Shown in pieces: positions 35,653-35,904 of a DNA stretch of 35,904 bases (within the stretch, counting starts at the first letter, position 1; each line of letters starts with the position of its first letter). Source of the DNA: CAZXSK01 sp964642855 (GTDB taxonomy: Bacteria > Planctomycetota > Phycisphaerae > SM23-33); contig CAZXSK010000042.1 of assembly GCA_964642855.1 (NCBI GenBank), positions 1 to 35,904 of the forward strand, written 5' to 3'. Both the position numbers and the translations under genes were made by a program. Under the pieces are notes generated by a model. The model did no database searches. It was not told the origin of the DNA and saw only the letters and a program-made list of their open reading frames with translations.

Positions 35653-35654
35653 TT
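35607..35654 (+). terminator. Intrinsic terminator of the small RNA
   Basis: AAGGCGATAT (35607-35616) pairs with ATATCGCCTT (35637-35646). The stem continues, after a C-C mismatch, with CAGG/CCTG and is capped by TCTCCCTCCG. TCTTTTTT follows directly. This is a strong rho-independent terminator in the plus direction. Confidence 0.85.
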
Positions 35655-35806
35655 GCGCCGCCCCCCCCTGCTCCCCCTGCCGGGCAGTTGCCATCCCGAC
35701 TCGCCTCGACCGACGCCCTGCCGCCCTGGCACGCAAGCGACCCTTCCCGCCCCGGTCAGGCCCACCTCAGCGATTGCCGCTGCAGACGCTATGGACTTTC
35801 GAACCC

Positions 35807-35835
35807 TTGCAAATCTCCCGTCTCTGGGGCACAAT
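35807..35835 (+). promoter_or_regulatory. Promoter of tRNA-Leu
   Basis: TTGCAA (35807-35812) and CACAAT (35830-35835) are 17 bases apart. Transcription would begin about 12 bases before the tRNA 5' end. The stretch 35655-35806 is C-rich and shows no gene. Confidence 0.5.
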
Positions 35836-35853
35836 ACCCGTCGTTTCCTCCCG

Positions 35854-35904
35854 GCCGGAGTGGCGGAATTGGCAGACGCGCGGGATTCAAAATCCCGTTA
35901 TGGC
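35854..35904 (+). tRNA. tRNA-Leu (anticodon CAA), truncated by the window end
   Basis: GCCGGAG (acceptor 5' strand) is followed by a leucine-type D arm (TGGCGGAATTGGCAGACGC). The anticodon arm is CGGGA/TCCCG around the loop TTCAAAA, giving anticodon CAA at 35888-35890. The layout matches class II tRNA-Leu. The variable arm onward is outside the window. Confidence 0.95.

Overview
The window looks like a chromosomal piece of a Gram-negative planctomycete, most likely of the Phycisphaerae type, probably taken from a metagenome assembly. The reasons are high GC by eye, two short secreted proteins ending in a PEP-CTERM sorting signal (VPEPA, hydrophobic stretch, RRRR), a formylglycine sulfatase that combines dockerin-like calcium loops with PEP-CTERM, heptose (LPS core) genes, a flagellin-like gene and a 100-N scaffold gap. 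The taxonomic call is inference; no rRNA gene is present.

Layout. 1-624: non-coding, with a 69-bp tandem repeat and a hairpin. 625-2544 (-): dnaK. 2872-5517 (+): a divergent anhydro-MurNAc kinase homologue, a PEP-CTERM protein and a stand-alone Lrp/AsnC ligand-binding (RAM) protein. 5518-11087: a block with a sulfatase and a PEP-CTERM protein (-) and a divergent XylR-type regulator (+). This block is bracketed by two direct copies of the 162-bp 3' end of the RAM gene. 11461-14370 (-): a Nudix hydrolase and a large secreted HEAT/LamG-like protein. 14664-15556 (+): a short flagellin-like gene behind a sigma-28-like promoter, split by an artificial gap. 15623-27211 (-): metH, rubredoxin, mrfB, two tandem mrfA-type helicases and a GT39-like membrane protein. 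27455-32046 (+): GAF-EI (ptsP), a PtsN-like EIIA and a CBS-domain cation/proton antiporter. 32070-32447 (-): a PilZ protein. 32623-34040 (+): the heptose pair hldE-C/hldD. 34250-35338 (+): a secreted protein with repeated LTxxQ motifs. 35339-35904: an apparent small-RNA gene followed by a truncated tRNA-Leu(CAA).

How the genes may work together. The sulfatase, PEP-CTERM protein and XylR-type regulator look like a small regulated unit for a sulfated glycan. MrfB with two MrfA paralogues looks like an expanded version of the Bacillus MrfAB DNA-repair pair. PtsP, EIIA and the antiporter suggest a nitrogen-PTS relay acting on an ion transporter. The most novel element is a predicted small RNA of about 130 nt. 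It has its own promoter, a palindromic upstream site and an intrinsic terminator, and two hairpins display the same anti-Shine-Dalgarno-like loop TCTCCCTCCG.
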